DNA of 64,000 nt from JADJYF01 sp965278995 (lineage in GTDB: Bacteria > Pseudomonadota > Gammaproteobacteria > Ga0077536), in assembly GCA_965278995.1 (NCBI GenBank), contig OZ257136.1, positions 2,170,001 to 2,234,000 on the forward strand, read 5' to 3'. Shown here one piece after another: positions 26,195-34,941 of this stretch. A program made the translations under genes and the position numbers. Position 1 is the stretch's first letter. Each line of letters opens with the position of its first letter. Below the pieces are notes generated by a model, which had not been told where the DNA came from, ran no database searches, and saw only the letters and a list, made by a program, of their open reading frames with translations.

Positions 26195-27457
26195 TCAAGC
26201 GTGTGCCTGGCCAAACGATTTCGAGTAGCCACCATCGCAGGCCTCGGGATTCTTCATGCGTCCTTCAGCCAGCGCGCTGCGGCAGTCCTTGATGCGCACT
26301 GCGTGCGCTTGCGGGTCTTCCGCGAGCAGCGTGTCCAGGTAGTAGTTGAGCAGGTGATGAATGGCGCGTTCGAGTTTGACTGTCGGCCCCGGAGTAAACC
26401 CACGCGAGTTGACGCCAGTCTGCAGAGACTCCAGCATCGCTTCGTCCTCGGTTGCGACAAGCCGGATGAAGTCGGCGTAAATCTTGTTCTTCTCGGCGAA
26501 ACCCGGCAGGTCGAAATAAGCCTTGGGCAACTGCGTGTAGACCGTGATGTGCGTGCGATTGACGTCTATCGGCGTCGCCACCCACGGCTGAATCAGGTCG
26601 TGCCGGCCGAAGATGTTCATGCTTGGCCTTATCCACGTCGTGCAGGCAAACTTGTCGCTGACTTTGCCTTCGAGCCAGGGCATGGCACCGAACAGCGTCA
26701 CCCCATTGGGCGCCATCGTGAGCGCTTCATAGACGGCGTTGTAGCCGCGCCCGGTCAGATTGAAGCGGAAATCGTTGACCGGAAAATGCGCGCCGAAAGA
26801 GGTCTTGTGGATGACCCCGACGTGGTACATGTCCATCAGGTTCTCGGGCACGAACTTCCAGTTGCAAGGTACTTCAAATTCGAATTTATCCGAGACACGC
26901 GTGTTTTCAGGTTGGAGAAAGGCGGCAAAATCACGCACGCCATCCTGATCCAGGCACTCTGCCAGCAGCTGGCAGGACGGGTCGAAATTCACAAAGATAT
27001 ATCCACCCCAGGTGTCGAGATTCACGCTCGGCAACCGGCAATCCTTGAAATCAAAGCCGTCTACTTCGCTGCTGTGCGGCGCACCGACGAGACGGCCATC
27101 CGTACCGTAAGTCCAGGCGTGATAGCGACAGATGAAACCTCTCGTATTGCCCTGGCCGACAGCGACTTCAACGCCACGATGCTGACACAGATTGCGGAAT
27201 GCCCGCAGCGTTTGATCGCTGCCACGACAGATTAGCAGCGGCTCACCAGCAATACGCATCGCACGATAATCGCCCGCATTCGCGTACTCTTCGACCCGAC
27301 CGACGCACAACCATTCGCGCATGAAAATGGTGTCGATTTCACGCTGAAAGATTTCCTGCGAGGTGTAGTAGTAGCCCGGCAGGTGGCGCGCCTCGGCGAG
27401 ACCGGCACGCGTTTTTTCGATGGCTTTGCGCGTTTGCGGATTGAGTTCTGCGATCAT
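26195..27457 (-). CDS. Rieske non-heme iron oxygenase, alpha subunit (first)
   Basis: A 420-residue ring-hydroxylating-type oxygenase. The Rieske cluster ligands are C91-x-H93 and C110-x2-H113. The mononuclear iron facial triad begins with D209, H212 and H217 in MDMYHVGVIH. The substrate is unknown; the setting upstream of the NicX-like gene suggests it hydroxylates, demethylates or decarboxylates a pyridine-type precursor. No reductase or ferredoxin gene is adjacent. AGGAG supports the ATG at 27457. A LacI-type half-site lies about 110 bases upstream. Confidence 0.87.
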   Translation of the reverse strand: MIAELNPQTRKAIEKTRAGLAEARHLPGYYYTSQEIFQREIDTIFMREWLCVGRVEEYANAGDYRAMRIAGEPLLICRGSDQTLRAFRNLCQHRGVEVAVGQGNTRGFICRYHAWTYGTDGRLVGAPHSSEVDGFDFKDCRLPSVNLDTWGGYIFVNFDPSCQLLAECLDQDGVRDFAAFLQPENTRVSDKFEFEVPCNWKFVPENLMDMYHVGVIHKTSFGAHFPVNDFRFNLTGRGYNAVYEALTMAPNGVTLFGAMPWLEGKVSDKFACTTWIRPSMNIFGRHDLIQPWVATPIDVNRTHITVYTQLPKAYFDLPGFAEKNKIYADFIRLVATEDEAMLESLQTGVNSRGFTPGPTVKLERAIHHLLNYYLDTLLAEDPQAHAVRIKDCRSALAEGRMKNPEACDGGYSKSFGQAHA

Positions 27458-27540
27458 CGACAGCGCACTCCTGCAGTGGCGGGTCGCGGCGCCGTGACGG
27501 ATGGTCCGCAGGCGCCCCAACCGGGGTTTCGACTATATTA

Positions 27541-27580
27541 ATTAACTGATTAAATAGTAAACCCCTGATAGAAACGATAC
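27541..27580 (-). promoter_or_regulatory. Upstream region of the first Rieske operon with operator-like sites
   Basis: The A+T-rich stretch ahead of the Rieske gene contains TAGAAACGATACA from 27569, which shares the half-site TAGAAACG with the LacI-type operators elsewhere in the window, and ACTGATTAA at 27545-27553, which recurs as its complement at 45392-45400. Either a LacI or the adjacent TetR-type protein could bind here. This is a pattern match only. Confidence 0.45.
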
Positions 27581-27675
27581 AAGTCCAATCTCGGCTACCG
27601 ATGCATCAGCCAGGAACAGCGTCCTGCAACGGGCAGTCGGGCGCCGGTGACGATGGGGCTGACCGTCCGCCGGGA

Positions 27676-28377
27676 TCAGATGGGCGGCTTGGTCAATCGT
27701 GTACTCGGGCTCATCATGCCGCCGACAACGAAGATGGTCAGGCGCTCAACGAGTTCGTTGATGTCATCCGAGGTATAGCGCCCGCCAGAGAGATCGTCCA
27801 GCCGATCGACACCTGACATCATGTAAAGAAATGCGCCGATGACGAACATCATGCGCCAGTAGATATCTGCTGAATCGAGTTGCGGCAACGCGCGTTCGAG
27901 TGCGACCAGATAGCGCCGCGTCGCGACATCGTAAACTTCGCGGCGCAGTCGAAAATGCAGCGCATCGGTTTCATCATGTACGCGGGCCTGCAGGCGGACG
28001 AAACGCTGACCGATAGGTCCGCTCAGTTTCATCTCGAATTCAGCAGTGAGATAGGCACGGATCAATTCTTCGACTGTCGGCGGCTGGTCCGGGCGCGCTT
28101 CGAGCTCATCGAGCAGTTCGTCCCACCGTTGCGCAATGAGAATACCGCGTCGTTTGAACACCGTTTCGAACAAGCGCTCTTTGGTGCCGAAGTAATAAGC
28201 GATCAGCGCAGGATTCACTGCGGCCTGATCGGCAATCTTACGCAGCGAAGTTGGCGCATAACCCATTTCGGCGAATGCTTCTTCGGCGGCATCCAGGATC
28301 TTCTCCCGTTTGCCCTGCTGACTGTCGGCTTCGCTGATCGGGCGACCGGGTCGGCGACGTGCGTGAATGACACTCAT
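27676..28377 (-). CDS. TetR/AcrR-family transcriptional regulator
   Basis: A 233-residue regulator. The N-terminal DNA-binding part has KREKILDAAEEAFAEMGYAP and the recognition helix region NPALIAYYFGTKERLF. The C-terminal half is a helical ligand-binding domain with a hydrophobic VIGAFLYMMSGVDRL segment. It is expressed from the same strand as the cysteine hydrolase upstream (six-base gap) and the Rieske/NicX genes downstream, so it probably controls this catabolic cluster. Confidence 0.87.
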   Translation of the reverse strand: MSVIHARRRPGRPISEADSQQGKREKILDAAEEAFAEMGYAPTSLRKIADQAAVNPALIAYYFGTKERLFETVFKRRGILIAQRWDELLDELEARPDQPPTVEELIRAYLTAEFEMKLSGPIGQRFVRLQARVHDETDALHFRLRREVYDVATRRYLVALERALPQLDSADIYWRMMFVIGAFLYMMSGVDRLDDLSGGRYTSDDINELVERLTIFVVGGMMSPSTRLTKPPI

Positions 28378-28383
28378 ATCGTT

Positions 28384-29040
28384 TCAACGCACCTGCTGAA
28401 GCGCGGGGCTCGCGCTGCGTCGCGTCGAGAGGATGGCCAGCACTTCAGTCAACGACAGGAGGTCGGCGCATTTCTGCCCCAGATCAAACAGGTTTGCCTC
28501 GTGTGGCCCGAGCGCACGATCGCCGACGCAGTCGGTGACGATCATTGGCCGAAAGCCCGAACTCAGTCCGTCAGTCACGCTCGCCCGCACGCAACCGCTG
28601 GTAGTGCAACCCGCTACGAGCAGCGTATCGACGCCGGCACCCGTATACCAGGCCGCCAGATTGGTGCCGAAGAAAGCTGACGCCAGCTGTTTGCGCAAGA
28701 CGAACTCGCCAGGCAGGGGCGCAAGTTCAGGCACTATCTGTGAGCACTGTGCTGTTTCGGTCAATACGGCCAGCGACGGCACCTTGCGCACGAACTGATT
28801 GTGATCGCTGCCATCCGCTTCGAACACCACGCGCGTATGCACGATTGGCAGCTGCGCTGCGCGGCAGGCAGCCAGCAATGGGATGGTGCGCTCGATGGCG
28901 GCACCGATATTGCCGCCGCCGAAAGTCGCCGGATCGTTGAACCCGTTGACGAAGTCGACGATCAGCAGACCCAGGCTCCGCCCGATACCGAGCTGATGTC
29001 CGAAGCCCTGGCGAGAATACACCTCGCGTTCAGTACTCAT
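28384..29040 (-). CDS. Isochorismatase-fold cysteine hydrolase, NicF-like maleamate amidohydrolase
   Basis: A 218-residue hydrolase. The catalytic triad is D29 (LLIVDFVNGF), K117 (VLRKQLASAFFGT) and C150 (GCTTSGCVRAS). The blocks SAFFGT, GCTTSGCVRASVTDG and GPHEANLFDL mark the N-carbamoylsarcosine/maleamate amidase branch rather than PncA nicotinamidases. NicF turns maleamate into maleate and ammonia after ring opening. It lies in the same direction as the NicX-like gene, separated by the TetR and Rieske genes. Confidence 0.82.
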   Translation of the reverse strand: MSTEREVYSRQGFGHQLGIGRSLGLLIVDFVNGFNDPATFGGGNIGAAIERTIPLLAACRAAQLPIVHTRVVFEADGSDHNQFVRKVPSLAVLTETAQCSQIVPELAPLPGEFVLRKQLASAFFGTNLAAWYTGAGVDTLLVAGCTTSGCVRASVTDGLSSGFRPMIVTDCVGDRALGPHEANLFDLGQKCADLLSLTEVLAILSTRRSASPALQQVR

Positions 29041-29228
29041 AAGTGCGTACCTCCGTGACCGATATGCCGCGAATTATGGCCGAGTTGCCCGCGCTTCCCA
29101 ACTGCAGCGGAAACGAACGCCGGAGCATCCTACCCCTTCCCGTCGGCGGTAATCGACGCCAAGATAGTCGCAAACCGCCGTGCCGGCGGCCCCGCTGACG
29201 GCAACCCGCGATGAGGAGCACCTACTGC

Positions 29229-29609
29229 ATGGAGATCAACTTGAGCGACGTCCACGCCGAAATCACTACGGCTTTCTGGCGTTATGTCGACGCCCTGGTC
29301 GCCAATGATATCGACATCGTGACGGACTCGTTCTGGAATCATGAGCTGACGCTCCGCTACGGAACGGGTGAGAATCTATACGGAATAGCGGCCATCGCGG
29401 CCTTCCGCAAGACGCAGCGGGGCCGCCAGTTCGACCTCACGGTCACGCGCCTGGTCATCACCGCGTTCGATCGGAATTTCGGTACCGCCAACTGCGAGAT
29501 GCTGCGCAGCGACTCGGCTGTTCCAGGGCGCATGAGCCACACCTGGGTCCGCTTCGAGGAGGGCTGGCGCATCGTTGCGGCGCATGTGTCGGCGGCGCCG
29601 ACAGGCTGA
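29229..29609 (+). CDS. AtzH/HpxZ-like NTF2-fold protein
   Basis: A 126-residue NTF2-fold protein. It shows the pattern of the HpxZ/AtzH family: VHAEITTAFWRYVDALVAND near the N-terminus, LRYGTGENLYGIAAI in the middle, and TWVRFEEGWRIVAAHVS at the end. Family members occur with amidases in oxalurate and s-triazine breakdown; AtzH is a small hydrolase. GAGGAG precedes the ATG at 29229. It stands alone, divergent from the cysteine hydrolase and upstream of the second Rieske gene. Confidence 0.85.
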   Translation: MEINLSDVHAEITTAFWRYVDALVANDIDIVTDSFWNHELTLRYGTGENLYGIAAIAAFRKTQRGRQFDLTVTRLVITAFDRNFGTANCEMLRSDSAVPGRMSHTWVRFEEGWRIVAAHVSAAPTG

Positions 29610-29703
29610 TTGACAGTCACTTTGCCCTTTAACGGAGCATACTTGGCTATTTATTTAAATGCTCAATTAATTTACTTGCTTTTACTCCGGGATCCCTCTT
29701 TAC

Positions 29704-29717
29704 TGGAAACGTTTACA
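29704..29717 (+). promoter_or_regulatory. LacI-type operator-like palindrome before the second Rieske gene
   Basis: TGGAAACGTTTACA has CG at its centre with GAAACG/CGTTTaC half-sites, as in LacI-family operators. It ends four bases before the GGAGG ribosome site of the Rieske gene that starts at 29734. It is more distant from the core motif than the sites near 46548 and 47741. Confidence 0.4.
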
Positions 29718-29733
29718 CGCGGAGGAACGATCG

Positions 29734-30915
29734 ATGGCGACGCTCATGACCGACAAGAAGTGGTCCGAGAAATACCCCCATGTCGGGACCGGGCCAGTCT
29801 CGACCGAACCGTATATTTCTCCCGCTTTCTTCGATCTCGAACGTGAGCGCATTTTCAAACGTCATTGGCTGAATATGGGCCGCGTCGAGGAAATCCCGAA
29901 CAGCGGTGACTACTTCGTACGCGAGCTGGTGATTTGCAATCTTTCCATCCTCGTTGTCCGCGGCAATGACTCGGTCGTGCGCGCGTTCCACAATGTCTGC
30001 CCGCATCGCGGCAATACGCTCGTCCTGAAAGAAAGGGGCCGCTGTCCGGGACGTTTCGGTTGCGGCTTTCACAGTTGGGCGTTTACACCCGAAGGTAAGC
30101 TGGCGTTTGTCCCCGATGAAGAGAATTTTTTCGACATCGACAAGAGCAAGCTCGGCCTGACCCCGATACATTGCGACGTCTGGGAAGGTTTCATCTTCAT
30201 CAACCTCGCACCGCAACCGAAAGAGACGCTGCGCGAATTTCTCGGTGGCGTCGCTACGCAAATTGACGGCGCCCCTTTCGGGAATATGCGGTTATTGAAG
30301 ACGTACAAGGTCGAAGAACAGGCGAATTGGAAAACCGGGCTCGATGCGCAGAATGAGCTCTATCACCTGCCGTTTCAGCATCGTTACACGATTGGGGACT
30401 CGTTTCTGCTGAAGGACAACAAGTACTGCCGTTTCTCGAACGTCAATCTCTACAACTATCACAGTGTGTGGTCCTGCGAATACAACCCGGGGCACAAGGA
30501 GCTGCCGACCGAGGCTCTCCTGAACCGCATGGATCGTGCCATCAACAACGTGCGCTTCACCCAGCGGATCAGTGATTTCGACTGGTACCTGATATTCCCG
30601 AACATGGCGCTACTGCTGTTTACGGGACCGTCGGGCGATTTCTTCATGACCTATAACTTCTGGCCAATAGCTGTGGATAGATGCATCTGGGAGATGCGCT
30701 ACCACTTCCCGCCGGCAGAGAATGTCGGTCAACGGCTGGCGCAGGAATGGACCATCGGCCGTCTGCGCGACACGTTGATGGAAGATGCCTTTCAGCACGA
30801 GAAAATCCAGAAGGGCCTCGCCGCGCGCGCCCGTTCGCACATGGTCATGCAGGATGAGGAAATCACCATCCGGTATTTCCACGAAGTCCTTGAACGCGAA
30901 GCCGCCCGCGTATGA
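29734..30915 (+). CDS. Rieske non-heme iron oxygenase, alpha subunit (second)
   Basis: A 393-residue oxygenase. The Rieske ligands are C89-x-H91 and C110-x2-H113; the mononuclear iron ligands include H211 and H216 in NELYHLPFQH. It differs clearly from the first Rieske protein in length and spacing, so they are not recent copies. The gene has a GGAGG site and heads an operon with a small unknown protein, an SDR and a DUF3891 protein. Electron-transfer partners are absent nearby. The substrate is not known. Confidence 0.87.
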   Translation: MATLMTDKKWSEKYPHVGTGPVSTEPYISPAFFDLERERIFKRHWLNMGRVEEIPNSGDYFVRELVICNLSILVVRGNDSVVRAFHNVCPHRGNTLVLKERGRCPGRFGCGFHSWAFTPEGKLAFVPDEENFFDIDKSKLGLTPIHCDVWEGFIFINLAPQPKETLREFLGGVATQIDGAPFGNMRLLKTYKVEEQANWKTGLDAQNELYHLPFQHRYTIGDSFLLKDNKYCRFSNVNLYNYHSVWSCEYNPGHKELPTEALLNRMDRAINNVRFTQRISDFDWYLIFPNMALLLFTGPSGDFFMTYNFWPIAVDRCIWEMRYHFPPAENVGQRLAQEWTIGRLRDTLMEDAFQHEKIQKGLAARARSHMVMQDEEITIRYFHEVLEREAARV

Positions 30916-31235
30916 CTACGAACGTGTTACCCGCGCCATTCGTCGCGCTCGAACCTTACCTGGCGTGGTCGCTGCCGAGCGAGCGTGAGCGCATCGCTAA
31001 ACGTATCTCTACGCCGATGAACGAGATCATCAAATTTCATGGCGAGATATCTCGGCGGCTGGAAGAAATCATCGTCTACCTCAACCAATACCCCTATGCG
31101 TCAATGCCGGAGGATGCACAACGCCTGTGCGATATGGCACTGTCGCTGGTCGAGATCTCCAACCTGGTCGAGATGTACAAGAACCCCGCCAACTTGAACA
31201 TGATTGAGCCGGAACGATTCGTCGTGCATGAATAG
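30912..31235 (+). CDS. Unknown 107-residue protein coupled to the second Rieske gene
   Basis: I do not recognise this protein. It is mostly helical and soluble, with charged segments (ERERIAKRISTPMNEII, GEISRRLEEIIVYL) and no cysteines beyond one (RLCDMAL). Its ATG overlaps the Rieske stop (ATGA), so the two are made together. It may be an accessory or small subunit for the oxygenase, but it does not look like the usual cone-shaped beta subunit. Confidence 0.75.
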   Translation: MTTNVLPAPFVALEPYLAWSLPSERERIAKRISTPMNEIIKFHGEISRRLEEIIVYLNQYPYASMPEDAQRLCDMALSLVEISNLVEMYKNPANLNMIEPERFVVHE

Positions 31236-31247
31236 GTTGCAAATCCC

Positions 31248-31997
31248 ATGAAAGGTAAAACGGTTCTGGTCACCGGGGCAGGCTCGGGCATCGGGCGCGC
31301 TACTGCGCTTGCATTCGCCAAGCGCGGCGCCAATGTCGTCGTCAACGACGTCGATCAGGCCGGTGGCGAGCAGACCGTTGCGCTCATGCAGGGGATGCCC
31401 GGCACCGGCTTGTTTGTCGGCGCCAATGTGGCGAAAGCGGCTGAAGTCGAAACGCTCGTGAATACTGCAGTCAGCCACTACGGCAGACTCGATGGCGCAT
31501 TCAACAACGCCGGCGTCCAGGGTGCTCTGAGCCCCACGCACGAATGCACCGAGGATAACTGGGATTTGATTACCGGCATCAATCTCAAAGGCGTGTGGCT
31601 GTGCATGAAGTACCAGGTCGCACAGATGCTGAAGCAGGGAGGCGGCGCGATCGTCAATTGTTCATCGAACTTCGGCCTGGTTGGTTCTGTCGGCATGCCG
31701 GCCTACTCGGCAGCCAAGCACGGCGTCATCGGCCTGACCAAGACTGCCGCGCTGGAGTATGCGAAATCAGGCATAAGGGTCAATGCCGTATGTCCCGGCC
31801 CCGTCCAGACCCCACTGGTCGACAAGATTGTTGCCGTCCATCCGGAAGTACTCGATGCAATTGCCCAGCGCGAGCCTGTCGGCCGCATGGGCGAACCACG
31901 GGAAATTGCCCACGCTGTCGTTTGGCTGTGTTCGGATGAAGCCAGTTTCGTCACCGGTGCGGTGCTGTCTGTCGATGGCGGTTACGTCGCCCAATAG
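31248..31997 (+). CDS. Short-chain dehydrogenase/reductase (FabG-like)
   Basis: A 249-residue classical SDR. The Rossmann motif TGAGSGIGRATAL, NNAG, catalytic Ser in NCSSNFG and YSAAK are all intact, and the C-terminus VLSVDGGYVAQ is typical. It follows the 107-residue gene by 12 bases. In this setting it may oxidise a cis-diol or hydroxy product of the Rieske enzyme, but the sequence alone does not fix the substrate. Confidence 0.9.
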   Translation: MKGKTVLVTGAGSGIGRATALAFAKRGANVVVNDVDQAGGEQTVALMQGMPGTGLFVGANVAKAAEVETLVNTAVSHYGRLDGAFNNAGVQGALSPTHECTEDNWDLITGINLKGVWLCMKYQVAQMLKQGGGAIVNCSSNFGLVGSVGMPAYSAAKHGVIGLTKTAALEYAKSGIRVNAVCPGPVQTPLVDKIVAVHPEVLDAIAQREPVGRMGEPREIAHAVVWLCSDEASFVTGAVLSVDGGYVAQ

Positions 31998-32036
31998 ACT
32001 CGGCTCTGCCCGAATGCCATTACGAGGAGACAAACC

Positions 32037-32855
32037 ATGATCGTACAAAGCGCGCTCGACGGCGCGAAATCCTTCGTCATCACCATGGACGAACACACGG
32101 CGTTGTCAGCGCAGTTCGCCACACATTACGGCAACCATCAGTTCGAAGCGGTTACGCCGCGCGAATTGATGCTGCACGTGATCGCCAATCACGATGCCGG
32201 ATGGCGTGAACTGGACGCTCTGGCACTGCGCGATCCCGCGACTGGCCTGCCTTATCATTTGGTCAAGACACCGTTCGCGCGTATTGTCGAAACCAGCACC
32301 CGCTCGGCCGATCGCAACGGTGAACACCATCCCTACTGCGAACTGATGTCGAGCATGCACAGCTGGGGCCTGTACAACGGCCGCTACGGCATGTCGGACA
32401 AAGTGCTCCTGAACGGGCTCGCGGCTGACAACCGGGCGCTGGCCGATGGCATGCTCGAAGCGGAAATTGCGCGACAGGGCCGCCTGCTGGCCACGCTCGG
32501 CAACGACACCGAAGGAGCGCAGTGGATAGAACAGCCGCATCTGTTCCAGAACTACAAGCAGCTGCAGTTCTTCGACACGCTGGCGCTGTACTTCAACTGT
32601 ATGCCAGAAGGGCAACGCGGGCAGGAACGATTTACCAACGTGCCGCTGAGCGCGAGCGAAGATGCCACCGTCACCGTGGAGCCGGTCGCAGCAGGTGTCT
32701 ATGCGTTCGCCCCGTATCCGTTTGACCGCGACAATCTTGAGATCGCGTTCGCCGGGCGCTACCTCACACCCGTCGATCACGGCGACACGGTCAAGGAGCA
32801 GCTCGGGGCCGCAGCGCCGGCGACGCAGACGGTCCGCCTCGTCGCACTCAGCTAG
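32037..32855 (+). CDS. DUF3891 family protein
   Basis: A 272-residue protein of DUF3891: the N-terminus MIVQSALDGAKSFVITMDEHTALS, an early HVIANHDAGW with potential metal-binding His and Asp, and MSSMHSWGLYNGRYG are characteristic. The function of the family is unknown; the conserved HD pattern suggests a metal-dependent hydrolase-like fold. It has an acGAGGAGac ribosome site and ends the second Rieske operon. Confidence 0.82.
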   Translation: MIVQSALDGAKSFVITMDEHTALSAQFATHYGNHQFEAVTPRELMLHVIANHDAGWRELDALALRDPATGLPYHLVKTPFARIVETSTRSADRNGEHHPYCELMSSMHSWGLYNGRYGMSDKVLLNGLAADNRALADGMLEAEIARQGRLLATLGNDTEGAQWIEQPHLFQNYKQLQFFDTLALYFNCMPEGQRGQERFTNVPLSASEDATVTVEPVAAGVYAFAPYPFDRDNLEIAFAGRYLTPVDHGDTVKEQLGAAAPATQTVRLVALS

Positions 32856-32870
32856 CCTGGCCCGACCACG

Positions 32871-32893
32871 AGGCAGCGTGAACGGCGCTGCCT
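32871..32893. terminator. Hairpin between convergent operons
   Basis: AGGCAGCG at 32871-32878 pairs exactly with CGCTGCCT at 32886-32893 around a seven-base loop. It lies between the ends of the DUF3891 gene and the coxE-like gene, which fits a two-way terminator, but there is no run of T after it. Confidence 0.4.
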
Positions 32894-32911
32894 GCATCAA
32901 CTACGGCATAT

Positions 32912-34039
32912 TCAGGATACGAGGCGGGCGAAGTCGCCAAAGCTGGCAATACTGTGACCGGTGATGAACTCGTCGCAATACGGATGGGCGGTGGCCATAC
33001 CCTGCGCCAGTGGTTCGTAACGCGGGTCGGCTTTCAGCGGATTCATCCACACGATGCCGCGCACCCGTTCGCGCAAGCGGGCCATCTCGCGATCCAGCAG
33101 CGACATTTCGCCGGTATCCCAACCGTCACTCATGATGGTCACGAGCGTTCTCGTCGATAGCGCTGCGGAATGATCGTCATTCAGACGTTGCACGGCATGG
33201 CCGATGCGCGTGCCGCCGGACCACCCGGCAAGACTGGCCGATAGGTCTTCGAGCACTGCCGCAAAATTCCGCCGGCGAAAACTTGGCGTCAAGCGTTGGA
33301 TATCGGTACTGAAAGCGAACACTTCGAGCTCCAGCCAGCGACTCCGCTGAAGCGCAAACAGGAAATTGAGCAGGAACACGCCATAGACTTCCATCGAGCC
33401 GCTGACATCCACCAGAACCAGCAGCCGCGTCCGTGTCGGAACTCTCGCCCGATAATGCAGAGCCATGAGCTCACCGCCGTACTTGCGGGATTCCCGCAGG
33501 CTGGCACGCAGGTCCATCGTCCCGCCGTGCCTGGCCGGTTCGTATTTCCGGCGCGGCACGACCGCAAAGCGGCGGGCAATGCGCTCCAGCGCGGCCAGCG
33601 CCACAGGAAATTCCTCGTGCGGGATACGGCGGAAATCCTCTTGGTGATCGACTGCCTTGACCGAATAGCCCGCTGTCTCGGTCGAGTCGGCTTCGTCGTC
33701 GGCGGTGGCATCATCACCGGCGTAAGCGCGACTGGTTACCTGCAGTTCGAGCTTTTCCGGAGCGAGAGCGTCGTTTGTGTCATCGCCTGACGCAACATAG
33801 GAAGCGAGCAGTACGGCATACAACCGCTCCAGCTCGGGCAAATCTTCCTTCCGGTTGACCAGTGTAACCCGGCAGATCCTGAGCAGAGCCTGATGCGCGC
33901 GCACCTGGCGCGCCACGATCGCCGCGGTGCAGGCGATGGTCTGCTGAGTGCCTAGCTTGATGCCGCTATCGCGAAGGAAAGCAAACAGACGCAGCGCGAA
34001 TTCAGTCGTGATCGCGACCGAATCAAACGACCGCGCCAT
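32912..34039 (-). CDS. coxE: CoxE-like VWA-domain protein
   Basis: A 375-residue protein. The von Willebrand A domain with its metal-ion site (VLVDVSGSMEVYG) is in the C-terminal half. CoxE-type proteins act with the MoxR-like ATPase CoxD to insert copper/sulfur or otherwise mature molybdenum hydroxylases. The gene overlaps the upstream coxD-like gene by 17 bases and ends the long minus-strand series. Confidence 0.88.
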   Translation of the reverse strand: MARSFDSVAITTEFALRLFAFLRDSGIKLGTQQTIACTAAIVARQVRAHQALLRICRVTLVNRKEDLPELERLYAVLLASYVASGDDTNDALAPEKLELQVTSRAYAGDDATADDEADSTETAGYSVKAVDHQEDFRRIPHEEFPVALAALERIARRFAVVPRRKYEPARHGGTMDLRASLRESRKYGGELMALHYRARVPTRTRLLVLVDVSGSMEVYGVFLLNFLFALQRSRWLELEVFAFSTDIQRLTPSFRRRNFAAVLEDLSASLAGWSGGTRIGHAVQRLNDDHSAALSTRTLVTIMSDGWDTGEMSLLDREMARLRERVRGIVWMNPLKADPRYEPLAQGMATAHPYCDEFITGHSIASFGDFARLVS

Positions 34040-34910
34040 GAGCTATCTTGTCGAGCAGGGGACCGAGCAGGTCCTGGCGGCATTTGATGATGTCCTGCCG
34101 ATCCTTGAGCAGGCAACCGAGAGTTCGCTCGACCGCCACGCGATCCAGCGCAGTCGTGCCCAGCGTCAAAAGAGCACGTGTCCAGTCGATCGCTTCCGCC
34201 AGACCGGGCCGCTTATTCAACGCTTCGCGACGAAGCGCCTGCACGAACGCCACTGCGTGCGAAGCGAGATCCATGTCCATACCAGGGATCTTCAGCCGCA
34301 ATACTTCGAGCTCTTTCTCATACGGCGGATAATCGACCCATAGATACAGGCAGCGACGTCGCAGCGCATCTGACAGCTCGCGCGTGCGGTTCGAGGTCAG
34401 GATGATATACGGCTTGAATTTAGCCCGCATCGAACCGAGTTCCGGAATGCTCAGCTGGTACTCGGCCAATGTCTCCAGCAGCAGCGCTTCGAATTCTTCG
34501 TCGGCGCGATCGATCTCATCGATCAGCAGCACGACGCGCCGGTCTGCCATCAAGGCGCGCGAAATCGGTCGATAAGACAGATACGACTCGGTATACAGAT
34601 CAGCCAGAACGACGTCCGTGTCGTGACGTAGCTCGCTCAGACGCAGACTCAGGATCTGCTTCTGATAATTCCATTCATACAGGGCCGCGTTGTAGTCCAG
34701 CCCTTCATAACACTGCAACCGGATGAGCTCCGTATTACGCAGGGTCGCCAGCACGTGGGCCACTTCGGTCTTGCCGACGCCAGCTTCGCCTTCTATCAAT
34801 ATCGGCTTGTCGAGCGCCTCGGCGAGATACAGCGCGGTTGCCATCTCGCTGTCCGCCACATAACCGTTTGCAAGCAGAGCCGCACGCAGTTCATCCTCGA
34901 GTTCCGCCAT
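34023..34910 (-). CDS. coxD: CoxD-like MoxR AAA+ ATPase
   Basis: A 295-residue AAA+ protein of the MoxR group. Walker A is GEAGVGKTEVA, Walker B is VVLLIDEIDRADEEFEA, and sensor residues follow in ILTSNRTRELSDALRRRCLYL. It probably remodels the Mo enzyme's active site during maturation, using ATP, with CoxE. It lies 31 bases after the large subunit gene. Confidence 0.9.
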   Translation of the reverse strand: MAELEDELRAALLANGYVADSEMATALYLAEALDKPILIEGEAGVGKTEVAHVLATLRNTELIRLQCYEGLDYNAALYEWNYQKQILSLRLSELRHDTDVVLADLYTESYLSYRPISRALMADRRVVLLIDEIDRADEEFEALLLETLAEYQLSIPELGSMRAKFKPYIILTSNRTRELSDALRRRCLYLWVDYPPYEKELEVLRLKIPGMDMDLASHAVAFVQALRREALNKRPGLAEAIDWTRALLTLGTTALDRVAVERTLGCLLKDRQDIIKCRQDLLGPLLDKIAHGAVV

Positions 34911-34941
34911 GCGCGCTCCTGGAGTCTATCGCAACAACAGT

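Noticed and set aside
28384..29040. Nicotinamidase (PncA).
   Set aside because: The fold is the same, but the blocks around the catalytic Cys (GCTTSGCVRAS) and SAFFGT belong to the carbamoylsarcosine/maleamate amidase branch, and the PncA metal-binding His motif is not evident.
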